A stretch of DNA of 64,000 nucleotides, taken from NCBI RefSeq assembly GCF_030272615.1, contig NC_081413.1, positions 142,137,872-142,201,871 on the forward strand, read 5' to 3'. Source of the DNA: Cryptomeria japonica. Taxonomy: Eukaryota; Streptophyta; Pinopsida; Cupressales; Cupressaceae. The notes beneath the pieces are model-generated. The model did not search any database, was not told the origin of the DNA, and saw nothing but the letters and a program-made list of their open reading frames with translations. Position 1 is the first letter of the stretch, and the number at the start of each line of letters is the position of its first letter. Shown here piece by piece: positions 45,650-58,289 of this stretch. The position numbers and the translations under genes were made by a program.

Positions 45650-47589
45650 TGTAGTGTCCACCCTTGATTTGACCTATTTTGACTAGAGTTGACTTTTATA
45701 TTATGCTTGATAAACTTATCTAGACTATATTTGATGATTTGGATGATGATTACTCATGTGCTTCAGTTACTTATTATTGATGTTAGAGACTATTGGACAT
45801 ATGCTATTTTGATGATCTATATGGATATTGGTACTATCATGATTGCTCATGTGATTTGATGATATATGTACTCGATGGATTTTATATGCTCACTATGTGA
45901 TGGTTTATCGATATATTTAATTTATCATGGTTTTTGATGATGATTACGATTACGCTAACCCTACTTCATAATTACATTTGATGATATGTTTATGAGATGT
46001 GTTTGACTATTGTTTGATTATCTTCGTGATAGAGACGATTCCACATCGCTCATTGCAAGCAAGATGTGTCATAGTGATTCTCTATGACTTTCTTGTTCTA
46101 TATATGTATATGTATATGTGGTATTATCATTTTGTGGTTGCAAGACTTTGCAGGTACCGGACATCGACTCCACTTGCCTTCATAGGTCGAAGCATGTCTT
46201 TAGCTCCAATGACTTATGTGGTTTAGAGATGGCATGAGTTCCCCTCACATACTCTAGGTCTAATTTGTTCACTGTGAGTAGTTAGCGTCTTGGCATAATT
46301 CGCCATGTCAGTTAGTAAGCTTGGTCTTTTTGGTATTATGAGTTCAGTTTATGTCGATTGGTCTACTTCATTATGTTAGACTAATTATGTGGCTCTTGAT
46401 GTGTGGTTTTATATTTATTAATGTTTATTTTAATGTATTTCAATTATTAGTTTTGAATATTTAATTATTAGATATTTATATTTATTTGATAATTAATGTT
46501 TATTGATTTTATGATTATTTAATATTTGATAAGCCTTATTGTCATTTAATATTTATTTTATATTTGCGATTTAATCTTTAATGGTATTTGATTGCTTAAT
46601 TATTTATTTTATTTTCTATGGTTTAGTATTTATTTGATATCTTATTTTTATTTGGTTCTTTATTTTATTTTATTAGGTTTTGGTTAATTTAATTTTAATC
46701 CCCATTTGGATTATTTATTTATAGCTTATGTTTATTTAATAGTTTGAATTTTATTTCCTAAGTGGGGTGTATGAACACATTAAATTAAATTAATAATAAA
46801 ACATTCCCACTTAGCTAGATAAGTACATTTTATATTTACTATACCTACCCTTTACTCTTATTGGTTAAATTTAAAATGGGAGAATAAATTATAATATATA
46901 GTGGGTTGGTAAAATATATTCCAAAATGGAATATTTTGATTGGCCGAGATTGAGCCTAGGGTTTTTGGTTATTGTTGCTTTTTATTTTCATTCTCGTGAT
47001 GGTTTTTGGGTTGGCTATTCCCTGGAAATTTTTCCAGCAAGCATTCTTCCCTGATTTTGGATTTCTTTTACTCTTGGTTTTGGTTGGAGCTTTGTTGGAT
47101 TTTGGTTTGGCTTTGTGGGAGCTCTTCTTCAACTTCATTCCATTACTATAGGTTGCAGGTTAGAGTTCTTTTACTCTTACATTTTGATATTAATGTTTTC
47201 TCTATGTATGCATTGTGCCTGCAAGTGTATTGGGCTTGGGTTGAAATATTATGATATTCTATAGTTTAAATATTGTTTGGAGATTAATATTTGGGGAGGA
47301 AATCTTATATTATTTGGGATTTTATATAGTTGTTAGGAATAATTTTATGGTTGTCTAGGAATGCCATTTCACGGCTTTGTCAAATTTATGTATAAGCTTG
47401 GGTTGTTGAATCTCTTGTTTTGTATGGGAGTTTGTATGGATATTTTTCCCCTTTGAGAGTGGTTGGATTTAGTTTCATTGGTTTGTCTGTGAGTTTGAAA
47501 GGGTTTTTATGTATTTTTTCGTGAAGAAATTTTGATTGGATCTTGAGTTATAGTCTGAATTTATTTACCTTGTTTATACCTATGTATTC
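45650..47589 (+). mobile_element. Long LTR-like element D, part 1
   Basis: It starts TGTAGTGTCCACCCTTGATT, the style of a plant gypsy LTR start, right at the break in CopC. The string TTGTTTTA just before it (45642-45649) recurs at 59984-59991, where CopC resumes, so the target duplication lies within that string. Contents: noncoding, with an AT-rich tract 46400-46760 built from ATTTAATATTTATTT-like words. No PBS, PPT or pol is seen in any of the three parts (about 3.9 kb in total), so a solo LTR is the simplest reading; strand is uncertain. Confidence 0.5.
47585..47589. repeat. Left flanking TATTC of the inverted composite
   Basis: TATTC recurs at 51484-51488 at the other side of the composite and may be its target duplication. 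Confidence 0.4.
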
Positions 47590-48659
47590 TATTAGGACCC
47601 AGAGGCAACTGAGAGGGGCGGGTGAATCAGTTGTCTATTAATTTTAACCCAAATATAACTTAATCAAACTTGATACTTAATACCGGTGTACCAAACTTAA
47701 TGTCGGTTAACAGTTTAATAGTTAATGTCAGTACCGGTGAAACTCAATGCATATAACAGAAAGAGAAACAACATCCACAACACATAACACGGATATTTAT
47801 ACGTGGAAGCCCTATAAGGAGAAAAACCATGGTGGGAAACCTTACCCACAATAAAATGATACTACTGCAGATAGTATGTGTATACAAATGGGGTTCTGCA
47901 CATGCAGAAAGGCCAACCGCCTAGAGCTCACTGCTCAATCACAAAATAAGAGTCACACTGACTAAAATTGGATGATTAAATCCAATGATAATGTACTACT
48001 CAAAGTAGCATCTCCAATGCTGGATTTAGTATCGGTTAAGCTCTGATAATATCCTTCTCTATGGTCTTCTCATATGATCTTCAATGTTCACACATACCAT
48101 GTTACAATGTCATAACCTTACATACCACCTATGTCATCTCACAATTGAGATTTTACATATATACCAAAATCTAAGACCAAATGTGTAGGTTAGCTAATAA
48201 AGAATATTACAAATAAATCAATTATAGATAAGTCACAATGCAATGCATCATGTCTGATTAATGTAATTACAATAACGTCCAATTGATTAAATCATCTCCA
48301 TAACGTGTCGTGCTGATCTGGAATATATAATGCATGTCGGTCCATAACCTAGACCAATTTGTCAGTAACAACAAATATGTCAACCCAATTAGACCAATAA
48401 CCAAAATACCAAAACCAAGTATCCAAACCATGTCTTTGATATAACCAAGTGATCTCCAAATGATAACAAGTCATCTTCAGTGATGGTGAACAATATAACC
48501 TACCTGTGAACAATATACCGATGACTGTGCATAAGTCACTGAACTTGCCGGTGAACATAATGTTCCGGTTCAACATAACCAAAGATCTCTAGAAGGATAA
48601 GTGTTGATAAGTGTTGACATCAATGACAAAACAAATGCAACACATCCATAATACCAACA
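47590..48659 (-). mobile_element. CopG 3' LTR (CopH family), 1070 bases
   Basis: On the minus strand it starts TGTTGGTATTATGG after a PPT and ends ...CAGTTGCCTCTGGGTCCTAATA. It shares the layout of the CopH LTR at 61943-63001: ttttgtcattgatgtcaacac near the start, the gtgactc/gagctcta phrases, the gtggtttt phrase, and the cacccg..cctctcagttg end. The first plus-strand bases TATTAGG are a decayed TGTTAGG. Confidence 0.75.
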
Positions 48660-49410
48660 ATCTCCCCCTTTGGCATTGATGGCAACACAAGATGGAAAAA
48701 CATCTAAGTGCCAAAACAGAATGCCAAAAACCAACAATCTCCAAAATAGATCAATACCAAAAATCAAAATACAAATGCAGAGAGTATATATCACTCCCCC
48801 AATGAATAATATCTCCATAAAGGCTAATGTTTTTTTTTTCCATAGATATCTCTCCCCCTTTGACATCAAATGCCAAAGCAATACAAATACCAGATAAAAC
48901 CAATTGATATAACCAATTGTTATAACCTACTTCCCCTGAGAAGTAGCTCTCTTCCATTAAATCCAGAAAAAAAGTTTCTATGTTAATTCTGTCGGTTTGA
49001 TGCCAATCATCAAATGTCTAAATCTCTACTGGTGAGGGTATAACCCCAAGCTACTCTCTGAGATATTCAAAAGTTTCCTTAGGCAAAGACTTAGTAAAGA
49101 TACTACAATTTGCTCTTTAGTATTCATATAAACCAATCTCACTTCTTTTGCTTCAACATTCTGTTTCAAAAAATTATATTTGATAGAAACATGTTTAGGT
49201 TTAGAGTGAAATACCGGATTCTTAGATATATCAATTGTTGCTGAATTATCATAGTAAATGATTATAGGTTCATTTCATTTTACCTTTATGTCCCTCAACA
49301 TTTGCTTAATCCATAATACCTGAGTACTGTTAGTTGCTGCTGCAACATATTCTGATTCTGTTGTTGATATTCTCAACCATGAAATCAATCTGCTACTAAT
49401 CCTGAGTAAG
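48660..49410 (-). pseudogene. CopG 3' tail and RNase H remnant
   Basis: The complement of the PPT (atctccccctttggc) is at 48660-48675, with further tracts (tcactcccccaatg, near 48795; tctccccctttga, near 48851). Beyond it, minus-strand RNase H words can be read through many stops: ITKSLPKETFEYLRE followed by a stop and LGVIPSP near 49105-49030, and IMD..ANVEGHKG near 49320-49270. The element stops abruptly at about 49410, where plus-strand CopE sequence begins. Confidence 0.7.
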
Positions 49411-50488
49411 AAATTGTTTTTACAATGAATGTGGATACACAAGAAGTAAAAATTGTTGTGGATAAGGAAACCTCTGAAGTTAAGTCACACAATGTTGACA
49501 ATAGCAACATAGCATAAGAATTGGTACAAACTATTGAAACTAAGACATCAACACAAACAGAGCAACCAACATAGTCTGAGAAACCTTTAAAGGTTGAGAT
49601 GCAAACACAGACTGATCCACCAAAAGAAAATGCAAGCAAATTGGACACATCTGATGGAAGCAAAGAGGTAATAAAAATATTAGTCAGACATCAAGCACAT
49701 CTACAACTGAATTCAGACCTACCAATGTTACAGAGGTACTTTTGGATTCAATTAAGAAGATAATAGATTGCAATACATTGGCCTATAAGGCAATTGATAA
49801 CACATTACCTATTCTCAAGTTGATTGCACCAAATTGTAAAATAGATCACATCATGAATTCTTTAGGTAAATTAGACACATTGTCTAAATTTATTGTTGAT
49901 AATGTAATAACTATTGACAAGGTGAATGAGGACACAATTAAGGAGAGAGTTGAAAAGGAGAAAAACACATTCTTTGAAGACACTATAAAGAAATGTACAG
50001 ATCATGTAAATACATTATTACCAGTACTTAACTCTACAATTCTAGAGTACAAGGAGCTATATAGGGAAACATGCAAACCTCACCTTTTGACAAAGGACAT
50101 AGATAAGGAGATCAGAAAAACACATAAATAAATTGATGACATAGAAGATAATATAATTGGTTCATCCAAACATATATCAGTTTTTGAGCAGGAAATGGCA
50201 GGTTTTGAGAAGTTAGAGAAACTTGAGAAAGAGAAGGCAAGGATAAGGTCAAATGCCCGGGAAATTAAAGATAAACATTGTCCTAAGTTGGATAATCTGA
50301 TTACTCAGAGAATTGAAATATCTAAGGCATTAATTCAAGGAGAGAGATCACCGGAGGAATAAATGCATTATCTCACCGGCATGATCCAATAGACTGAGGC
50401 AACTTTGAATGATAGCAAAAGGTTTATGCAGAGTCTAAATTTAATTTTGGCAGATATTTTTCAGATTGTAACCAACCGGTTATAGACT
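49411..50488 (+). pseudogene. CopE: C-terminal part of the CopF-type unknown protein
   Basis: Homologous to 56790-58078 of CopF. It begins at TMNVDT (49419), passes through a Thr/Glu/Lys-rich segment with a frame change before 49735, then an open stretch 49742-50131: DSIKKIIDCNTLAYKAIDN, LGKLDTLSKFIVDNVITIDKV, LNSTILEYKELYRE. After a TAG it continues in the same frame as a charged helical segment (FEKLEKLEKEKARIRSNARE) to MQSLNLILADIFQIV and a TAG near 50485. The identity to CopF over the core domain is high by eye and indels are few, so the protein was under constraint before decay. No known family was recognised. The 5' part of the element is missing. Confidence 0.7.
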
Positions 50489-50697
50489 TTGAGGTGAAAT
50501 TTTTGCACTCGTTTGACTATTTTTGACATCCTCTATTATTGATGTCAAAGGGGGAGTAGTGGAGACAAAATGCATGTACAGAGGAGATCGTTTGCTTAGG
50601 GGGAGCACATCTTTTTGAAATCTTTTTGGACTTTAGTTTTTGGAAATAGTTTTGGATTTTTCTCATGAGTGTTGCCATCAATTCCAAAGGGGGAGAT
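50489..50697 (+). mobile_element. CopE 3' tail with three spaced purine tracts
   Basis: AAAGGGGGAG at 50547, AGGGGGAG at 50598 and the PPT AAAGGGGGAGAT at 50686-50697. The spacings of 51 and 88 are almost the same as in CopF (51 and 90). Confidence 0.8.
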
Positions 50698-51483
50698 TGT
50701 TGGCATTCTAAACTCTTATGAGAATAGTTGATGTTGTCAGTGATGGCAACCAACCAACTAGAAACCAACCGACAGATACCGGCACCGGTAATAGATTTCT
50801 ACATACACCGATAGGCACTTCACCGACATCGGCAACAATGCATACCGACACTCAAGCTGACATGGAATAAACTTTTGTTTATTGTTTTGTAATGTAATTA
50901 TCCTTTGTAAAGATGACATGGTATATTGTTAAAGACTCATATATGTATGAGATCTTATAGGTCATTTTAGGTATGAAAATGGATGAGAAACATAAGGCAA
51001 TTTTGTATAAGGTGATATAGTTGATAGTGAAGGTTTTGATTATTGTCTAAGCTTAAACTTGTACTAAACCTGACATATGAGATGTTGTTTTGAGTAGTAC
51101 ATTATATTGGATTTTGATAATCCATTTTGTAGTTAGTGTGACTTCTATTTTGTGATTGAGCAGTGAGCTCTAGGCAGTTGGCCTCCCTGCATGTGCAGGC
51201 CCCTCATTGTAAGTAGTATTTATTCATTGACTAGTGAGTAAATATTGTGGGTCACAAATCCCACCGAGGTTTTTCCCACACCGGGTTTCCTCATTAAATA
51301 TCTTGTGCTATGGTGTGTTCTCTATGTTGTCTCTATTATTCTTATTTGCTACATTAATTATTATTTACCGGTACACTATTTTGGGATGCAAAGTTTTAAA
51401 CAAGTTTAAATATTCTGCTAACCGGTTAGACATTGATTAAATCCCCCCTCTCAGTGTCTTTGGGATTGTCATTTAATCAAAAA
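50698..51483 (+). mobile_element. CopE 3' LTR (CopF family)
   Basis: It starts TGTTGGCATTCTAAACTC after the PPT and follows the CopF LTR throughout (catatatgtatgagatcttatagg near 50938, agtgagctctaggc near 51164, ccctctcagtgtctttgggatt near 51446). The final bases diverge from the expected TCTAACA (here TTTAATCAAAAA), so the right edge is approximate. Confidence 0.75.
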
Positions 51484-52619
51484 TATTCCTTGTTTTTGGG
51501 CGTCTCTATTCATGTGTTTTTCGATCCCCTTTGTTTAAATTTGGAATTTATTTTTTTGTCGTAAGTTTTCTGATTTTTCTGTGTTAAATATGTAAATGCG
51601 TTGTTTCAGTGAGAGCGTTATTTAAATATATAAAACCATTGTTCTATATTATGTTCACGTTGTTCTTCACAACATAATTATTGTCTCGACAAGCATAAGC
51701 ATGAATCTGAGAATGCATGCATTATCTTAGAAGATGTATGCGTGATTCTGGAAATGTTTGTGTTGTCCTATGGGATGAAAGTGTTGTTCTATTTTACAAA
51801 AGCGTTATTCTATGGGATAAAAGTGCTAAACTGCCTGTGTTCTATGTTTTCTCACTTTTGGTCATTTTTTAGGTATTGTCCCGAGTTGAATTTTGTACCA
51901 GAGGCTTTATTTGAGGTCTGCTAATATTTTTTGAGTTTTGGGTTTGATCAGTTTTGATGTATTTTGATGGTTTAAGTATATTTATTTCTCTATGCCATTG
52001 TGGATGTTATGGATCCTCTTCCATGTTGATAAGCCATCATTATTTTAGATGATTATAATACTATTTTGGACCAGCAAGTGAGTTGGCCTTGATGTGATGT
52101 TATATTTTATTTGATGGAAGATTTTGATGGCTTGATATGTCTTTATTATTGCTAGCCAAGAGGCTCATGTTATTATCTTTGATATTGTTGTATCCTTGCA
52201 TATATTGTGAGAGTATGTGTGGAAGCTATTGGCTACATGTGAATGTTCTTTTCCAGCTTGGTTAGACCCTCTTGTGATTTATTATTGGGCCATGTTAGGA
52301 GGAGTAAGCTTCCTTGTGATGACCGGGGTCATGAAAGATAGGCTTGCATGAGGTTCCTTGTAAGGATGCATGAAGTCTAGACCACCAGGGCACATTGGAG
52401 TCTACCATGAATTGTAAATAAGTGATGACCTAATAATTGATGGGTTGGGTAGCTAGATTAATTAATAAGATGATAAATTGATTTGAGCCTCATGACTTAT
52501 TCCTAGGGAGGATGTTTTAGGATAAGCATGATAAGGTTATGAAGGCGGTAAGATAATCTCCCTTAGTCTCTCATAGGTTGAGATGGCTCCAAATGTCCAT
52601 CAGGCTAGTGCCTTACGTT
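51484..52619 (+). mobile_element. Long LTR-like element D, part 2
   Basis: Noncoding sequence between the inverted composite and CopF. It contains no reading frame with recognisable motifs. ACGTT at 52615-52619 is the left target duplication of CopF. Confidence 0.45.
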
Positions 52620-53500
52620 TGTTGGCATTCTACACTCAAATGAGAATAGTTGATGTTATCATTAATGGCAACCAACTGGTAGCATGGTTCACAACTTACA
52701 CTAGCAATAGACATCATCTATCGGCACTAGCAAGCACACCAAGATTACTCTCACCGGTACCCAGTCTACACCAACAGAAGATCTTAGCAAGACCCCAGCC
52801 GACATGGAAATTATATTGTTTTGTATTGTAATTATATTGTATAGATGACATGATATATTGTAAAGACTCATATATGTATGAGATCTTATAGGTCATTTTT
52901 AAATATGAAAAAGAATGTATGGTATGTAAGCGAAGGAAGGATATGTAATTAGGTAATGACTATGAGAACGAATATCTGTACATGCATTTTGATGTAATAA
53001 TTTTGATGAGCGAATAAGAGAAGAGAAGAGTGAAGAAAGGTTTATGATAGAGGTATTTGACAGAGCTTAAACCAGTACTAAATCTAGCATTGCAAATACT
53101 ATTTTGAGTAGTACATTATCATTGGATTTAATCATCCAATTTTGTAGTCAATGGGACTCCTTTTTTGTGATTGAGCAGTGAGCTCTAGGCTGTTGGCCTT
53201 CCTACATGTGCAGGACCCTATTGTATTAGTAATATTTATTCATATTGGCCAGTGAGTAAATATTATGGGTCACAAATCCCACCGAGGTTTTTCCCCTATC
53301 GGTTTTCCTCACCAAAATATCCGTGTTATGGTGTAGATTAATGGTTATACTGTTATTTCTCTTTATTTCTTTATTGCTTGTTTACTGGTACATTAATTTG
53401 GGTTGTAAAGTTGTAAACAAGTTTAAATATTTCATAAATCGGTTAGACATCGATTCACCCCCCCCTCTTAGTGTCTTTGGGATTGATCAAGTATCTAACA
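52620..53500 (+). mobile_element. CopF 5' LTR, 881 bases
   Basis: Edges are TGTTGGCATTCTACACTC and GTATCTAACA. It is collinear with 58290-59155. It is flanked on the left by ACGTT, against ACATT after the 3' LTR: a five-base target duplication differing by one CpG-to-CpA change. Confidence 0.92.
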
Positions 53501-53515
53501 ATTAGTATCAGAGCC
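53501..53515 (+). other. CopF primer-binding site
   Basis: ATTAGTATCAGAGCC follows the LTR. It is the initiator-Met tRNA type with TGG changed to TAG. Confidence 0.85.
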
Positions 53516-53571
53516 TAGTCCTTTATTTGCAAAAGCCTAATAGCTTGAGGAAGATTCTGAAACCAATATCA

Positions 53572-54687
53572 ATGGAAATTTTGAGACAATAGTTGGAAGG
53601 AGCTCTTGAAGATTTTGATATAGAAAATTTGATGAATATCAAACTGGAAGATGAACTCAAAATTGCTTGGGAATTTATCAAAGCACTTCAAGATAACTTG
53701 GTTATAGCAAAGAATAAGAGAAAAGAATTACATGTGCAATTGCAAAATCAAGATGATGAAGAAAAAGAAACTCTTAGAGATATTGTAGACAAATTGAGAC
53801 AAGAGAACAGTAACATGAAGAATGAGATGCAAGATTTAACCATGAGACTATGCAAGGATATTGAAGATAGAAAGAGGAATGAGGAAGATTTGCCCAAAAG
53901 ACTAAATGAAAGATCAGATGAATCTCAAAGGCTTAGTTATGAAAATAATATGTTCAAAACTGATTTAATTCACATGCAACATGACAAAGAGGAACTTTTG
54001 AGACAAGTTAGCACTTTGGATAGCGAGTTGGTCACTACAAATGAATACAAAGATAAATTCAAGAAGAGTTAAGATAATCTTGATGATATATTGAAAAGTC
54101 AGAAACCTGATGGAGAAACAATTGAAGTTGGATTTGAACGTGGAGAAAGTTCTGGGATTGCAAACAACCATGATCACAGCAAACCGGTAAGGCAGCCTAA
54201 TGATTATAAATTTAATGGGAAATGTTTTAATTGCAACAAATTTGGTCATAGAGAAAATCAGTGTAGATTTAGGAATAATCAGAATACAAACTTACCCATT
54301 GGTCAATGTTCCAAATGCAATAAAAATGGTTATAACTTAGACAATTGCAGAATGAATGTGAAATGCTATGTTTGTGGTAGATTTGGACATTTATCTAATC
54401 AATGCAGAACTCAAACCGGTCAAGGTTATGGAAAGGCTACTCAGAGAAACAATGTAACTTATTATGCATGTAACAAGATTGGGCATATTGCAAAATTTTG
54501 TAGAAGCAAGACTATACTGGCAAACAATAAAGGAACTAATAACAAAGGCAAAGAGAAGGTGACTAAAATCAGACAAGAATTTTCAAAACAATGGATTAGG
54601 AAGAGAGATCAAAGAAGTGATGAATTTGTCACTGCACTGACAGAACAGGGTAATCCTGCATCGACAGGAGATTCTTCATCCAACTAA
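53572..54687 (+). pseudogene. CopF gag-like protein: coiled coil plus four CCHC knuckles
   Basis: One frame of 372 codons from ATG 53572 to TAA 54685-54687, with an internal TAG near 53590 and a TAA near 54070. Residues about 10-165 are highly charged and helical with heptad patterns (LVIAKNKRKELHVQLQNQ, DIVDKLRQENSNMKNEMQ), i.e. a long coiled coil. Four knuckles follow: CFNCNKFGHRENQC intact; CSKCNKNGYNLDNC with His changed to Tyr; CYVCGRFGHLSNQC intact; YYACNKIGHIAKFC with the first Cys changed to Tyr. The N-terminal UBN2-type gag domain of other copia elements is absent. The layout matches the later half of CopC gag (59984-61247), so I infer descent from a CopC-like gag. It would bind RNA. 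Confidence 0.8.
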
Positions 54688-54716
54688 GGAATAATCCTTA
54701 GGGATAAGGCAACAAA

Positions 54717-57700
54717 TTGAAAATCATGCATTTACCCTCAGTTGATGGTAATAAGTTATATTTCTTCTTTACCGATATATATGTAGAGTTTTTAACTTCA
54801 CCGATGAGCATTTACTATGGTTGTAAGTCAAATTTTGGTTATAAAGGCATTGGAACCTTCCATTTCAATTCACCAAGCATCCAAGCATTCAAAGAGAGTG
54901 AAATGGAGAAAAGGAATTCTAAAGGTGAAGCAACAGAGGTCTTTTCAGGGCATTCAAGGATTTCACAGTTAAAAGGGTTCACAGAGAATTTATGTGCTTG
55001 GACTCGACATTCAAGATTACCGAGGAAGCTATTAAAGTTGTTATTGGTTTACCCTCCACCAGTTCTAGACCTGACAAGAAGAAGAAAATCCCTAACAAGG
55101 AAGTTATGAGCTTAACTAGAGCTACATATGACAACCAGTCACTTAGGCTTAATGACATAAAGGATAAAAATGTTAAATTTTCTAGCATGATAATTGGATA
55201 TAAAGTTGGTCACACAAATAGGTTGAATTTTGTGTCTAGTTCATGCATTCACAGTGCACATGAGATGATTGTAAACAATGTGAAGATTGATATTTGTGAA
55301 TGGTTAAAGGATGAATTGCTAGAAAATTTGGATAAGATAAAAGGTGACAAGAAAGGAACATTCAAATTTGGAAATCTGTTAGTATGTTTAATGCTTTACT
55401 TTTAAAAGGAGATCCCTGGCATAGGTCATAAGGATTTTGCCTGTGATATTTCTATTGAAAAAAAGATAAAGGAGGCAATCACCGATATGGGAGCTAATAG
55501 TTATGAGTTGGTTAAAGATTACTTTAAGAATTTTCAAACTAAAATGAACAGAGAGAAAGGATTTCCCAAAGCATCGTAGACAAAAATGATAAACAAATAT
55601 GCCTTGTAGTAAAGAGAGATGAAATCTAGATGGAAGCAGTTAGACCCAGAACAGTATGGATTACTGAAATGGGATATGAGGTGGACTCTCACATTTTGGA
55701 ATCATATTAAAAAATAATCCTAAATGCTCCACCAGAACCATCAGAGAAAATATTTGGTAGTGCTGAAACAATTGAAAGTGATGTAGCCATGATGAAGCAG
55801 AGAAAGAAAAGAGACAAATTCATGAAAGATGCTTCTAAAATGGTAAAAGATGTTACAGAAGGTTTGACGAGTCTTGGTGGTATTGCTTCTAGTATGAAAG
55901 AAAGTCAATCAGAGTAGACAACAATAGCTTATTTCCCTGGTTGTTGCTTCTTCTGAGATAGAAAGTGATAAAGCAGCTAAATTTAAAAGAATTGAAAGGA
56001 AGAAAAGAAAATCTTCACTGGAACCTGTTCCTTCTCCAAAGAATTCAAGGACTCAAAGAAAGAAACAACAAGTTTTAAGAGAGCCTAGTGGTCCAAAGAA
56101 GAAACAAGAACCTAAGGCACCAGATACTCTTTCATCGGAAGAGTTGATAAATGAAATTACACAAGAAGGTAACCTTAGCAATGTAAATAAACTTTATCAT
56201 TCTTTCAAAGATTCAGATAAAAACACTATACAGGAAAGCATTATTTTGCACCTAGATATCTACAAGAAAGTTCTCATTGAGGTTGTAGATGATCTACCTA
56301 ATGATTTGTATTTGAGGTTAGAAGCTAAAAGGATGTTGGTAATGGAATTAGATAAGAAATTTAAAGTAGAGGCTCTACTTGATGTACATCCTATTAACTC
56401 CAAATAGGAAATTGATGACTTAATTTTAGAGGCAAATAGAATAGTTTTTGTATGTGGTCACCGACAGATTAGCCTTATGGTAGGCCGAGTAAAGGAAATT
56501 GAAGATGAGACAACAGACAAGTGGGACATATTTTTTGTGGAAAGAGAAAAGAAAGAAGAAAAGGATAGATAGAAAATGGACAAGTCTTTTACAAAGGTAT
56601 ATCAGAAGGATAAAGGTAAAGGTAAAATTGGTACTGTACCTAATATAATAGTCAGGGATAACCTTCCTCCACCGACACAGGACACCCCGCCAATAACTAC
56701 AGAAGCACCAGTACAAACTGATAGTCAACTGAAAGAGAAGGCAGAGGAAATAATGAGAGATGACACTAATTTGGAATCTGAAGTTCTTTTTACCATGAAT
56801 GTGGACACATGAGACTTGAACATTGTCATGGACAAGGAAACCACAGAGGTAAAGTAAACTGATGCTACAAATATTGATATCTCTGAATCACTAATAAACA
56901 CTGTTGACTCTCAGAACATTGAGATACCAGTAGAAGTTGAGAAACCTGATATCATCCCAGATGCTACTTAGCATAACATTGAGAAACCGACAGAAGCACA
57001 AGCATAAGGAGAGGTAAAAGCACAAACTGAACCTATAAATGTTGACACTCAGCAAAAGGTAGAGAAACCGACAGAGAAAGAACCTAAATAGAGTATAGTT
57101 GAACCAACAGTTAGCAAGATAGAGAGTAAGGATGACAGTAAGGTTGAAAACAAAGTTGAAACACAGAATGAGCAAAAGGAAGAAATAGTGAATAAAGAAG
57201 AGGTCAATGATGGAAACAAGGAAGAAGTGGTTAAGGCAATTGGACAAGTATCTGAAGAAAAGAAAGTTATTGCTAAGCCTAGCACTTCCACCATGGATTA
57301 CAGACCTACTAATGTGACTGATGTACTTTTGGATTCAATAAAGAGGATCACAGATTGCAATGCCTTAGCATTTAAGGCCATTGATGATACATTACCTATA
57401 TTGAAAATGATTGCACCAGCTTGTAAGGTAGATCATATTGATGAATCTTTAGGTAAATTGGACACATTATCCAAATTCATTGCTTCAAATATGCTAACTA
57501 TAGATAAAATAAATGAAGATACTATTAAGGAAAGTGTGAACAAGGAGAAAAGTGAATTCTTTGATAAGACTACCAAGGATTGTACTAAGCATATTGATTC
57601 TTTATTACTAGTACTTAATTCCACTATTCTGGAATATAAAGAATTGTATATGGAAGCATGCAAGTCTCACAACCTGACAGAAGACATTGAGGAGGAGATA

Positions 57701-58078
57701 AAGAAAACACAAAAATAGATTGATGATATAGAAGACCACATGATAGGTTCTTTGGAACTTACCTCAATTTTTTTTATCAAGAAATGACAGTTTTTGAGGA
57801 AAAGATTGACAAACTAGAAAAAGAAAAAGCAAGGATAAGAATGAAGGCACATGAGCTAAAAAACAAACTTGATCCTAGATTGGAAAACCTTATAACTTAG
57901 TGGATTGAGTTGTCTAAAGACCCAATTTAGGGAGAAAGATCACCAGAACAACATATGAATTATCTGAACGGTATGATCCAGCAGACTGAAACCATTATCT
58001 CTGATAGTACCAAATTCATGCAAAGTCTTAATCTAATTTTGGTTGATATATTCCAAATTGTACATAACCAGATATAGG
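54717..58078 (+). pseudogene. CopF long unknown protein in place of pol
   Basis: About 3.36 kb fills the place where copia pol should be, yet no protease, integrase, reverse transcriptase or RNase H motif is found in any frame. Readable parts: 54717-54990 (TDIYVEFLTSPMSIYYG); 54992-55405 after a frame change (FKITEEAIKVVIGLP, a phrase reminiscent of plant-mobile or putative plant-transposon domains, tentative); 55430-56120 with several stops and a Lys-rich end (PKKKQEPK); then one frame from 56122 to 57718 with a few stops: SSEELINEITQEG, a Lys/Thr/Glu-rich repeat-like linker (VEKPTE, EKPTEA), and a C-terminal helical domain (LDSIKRITDCNALAFKAID, LGKLDTLSKFI, LNSTILEYKELY) shared with CopE. 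Function unknown. It could be a captured host or transposon gene or a structural protein. Confidence 0.6.
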
Positions 58079-58289
58079 CTATGAGGTAGAATTTTAAATT
58101 CTTTGATTCTTTTTTACATCATTTATCATTAATGTCAAAGGGGGAGTAGTAGTATGGAGAAAAATGTATAGAAGAGATTATTTGCTCAGGGGGAGCACTC
58201 CTATTTTTGGATCAGTTTTGGACTTCACTTTTGGAATCAATTTTTGGATTTTTCTCATGAGTGTTTCTATCAATGCCAAAGGGGGATAT
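58079..58289 (+). mobile_element. CopF 3' tail with three spaced purine tracts
   Basis: AAAGGGGGAG at 58137, AGGGGGAG at 58188 and the PPT AAAGGGGGATAT at 58278-58289. Confidence 0.8.
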
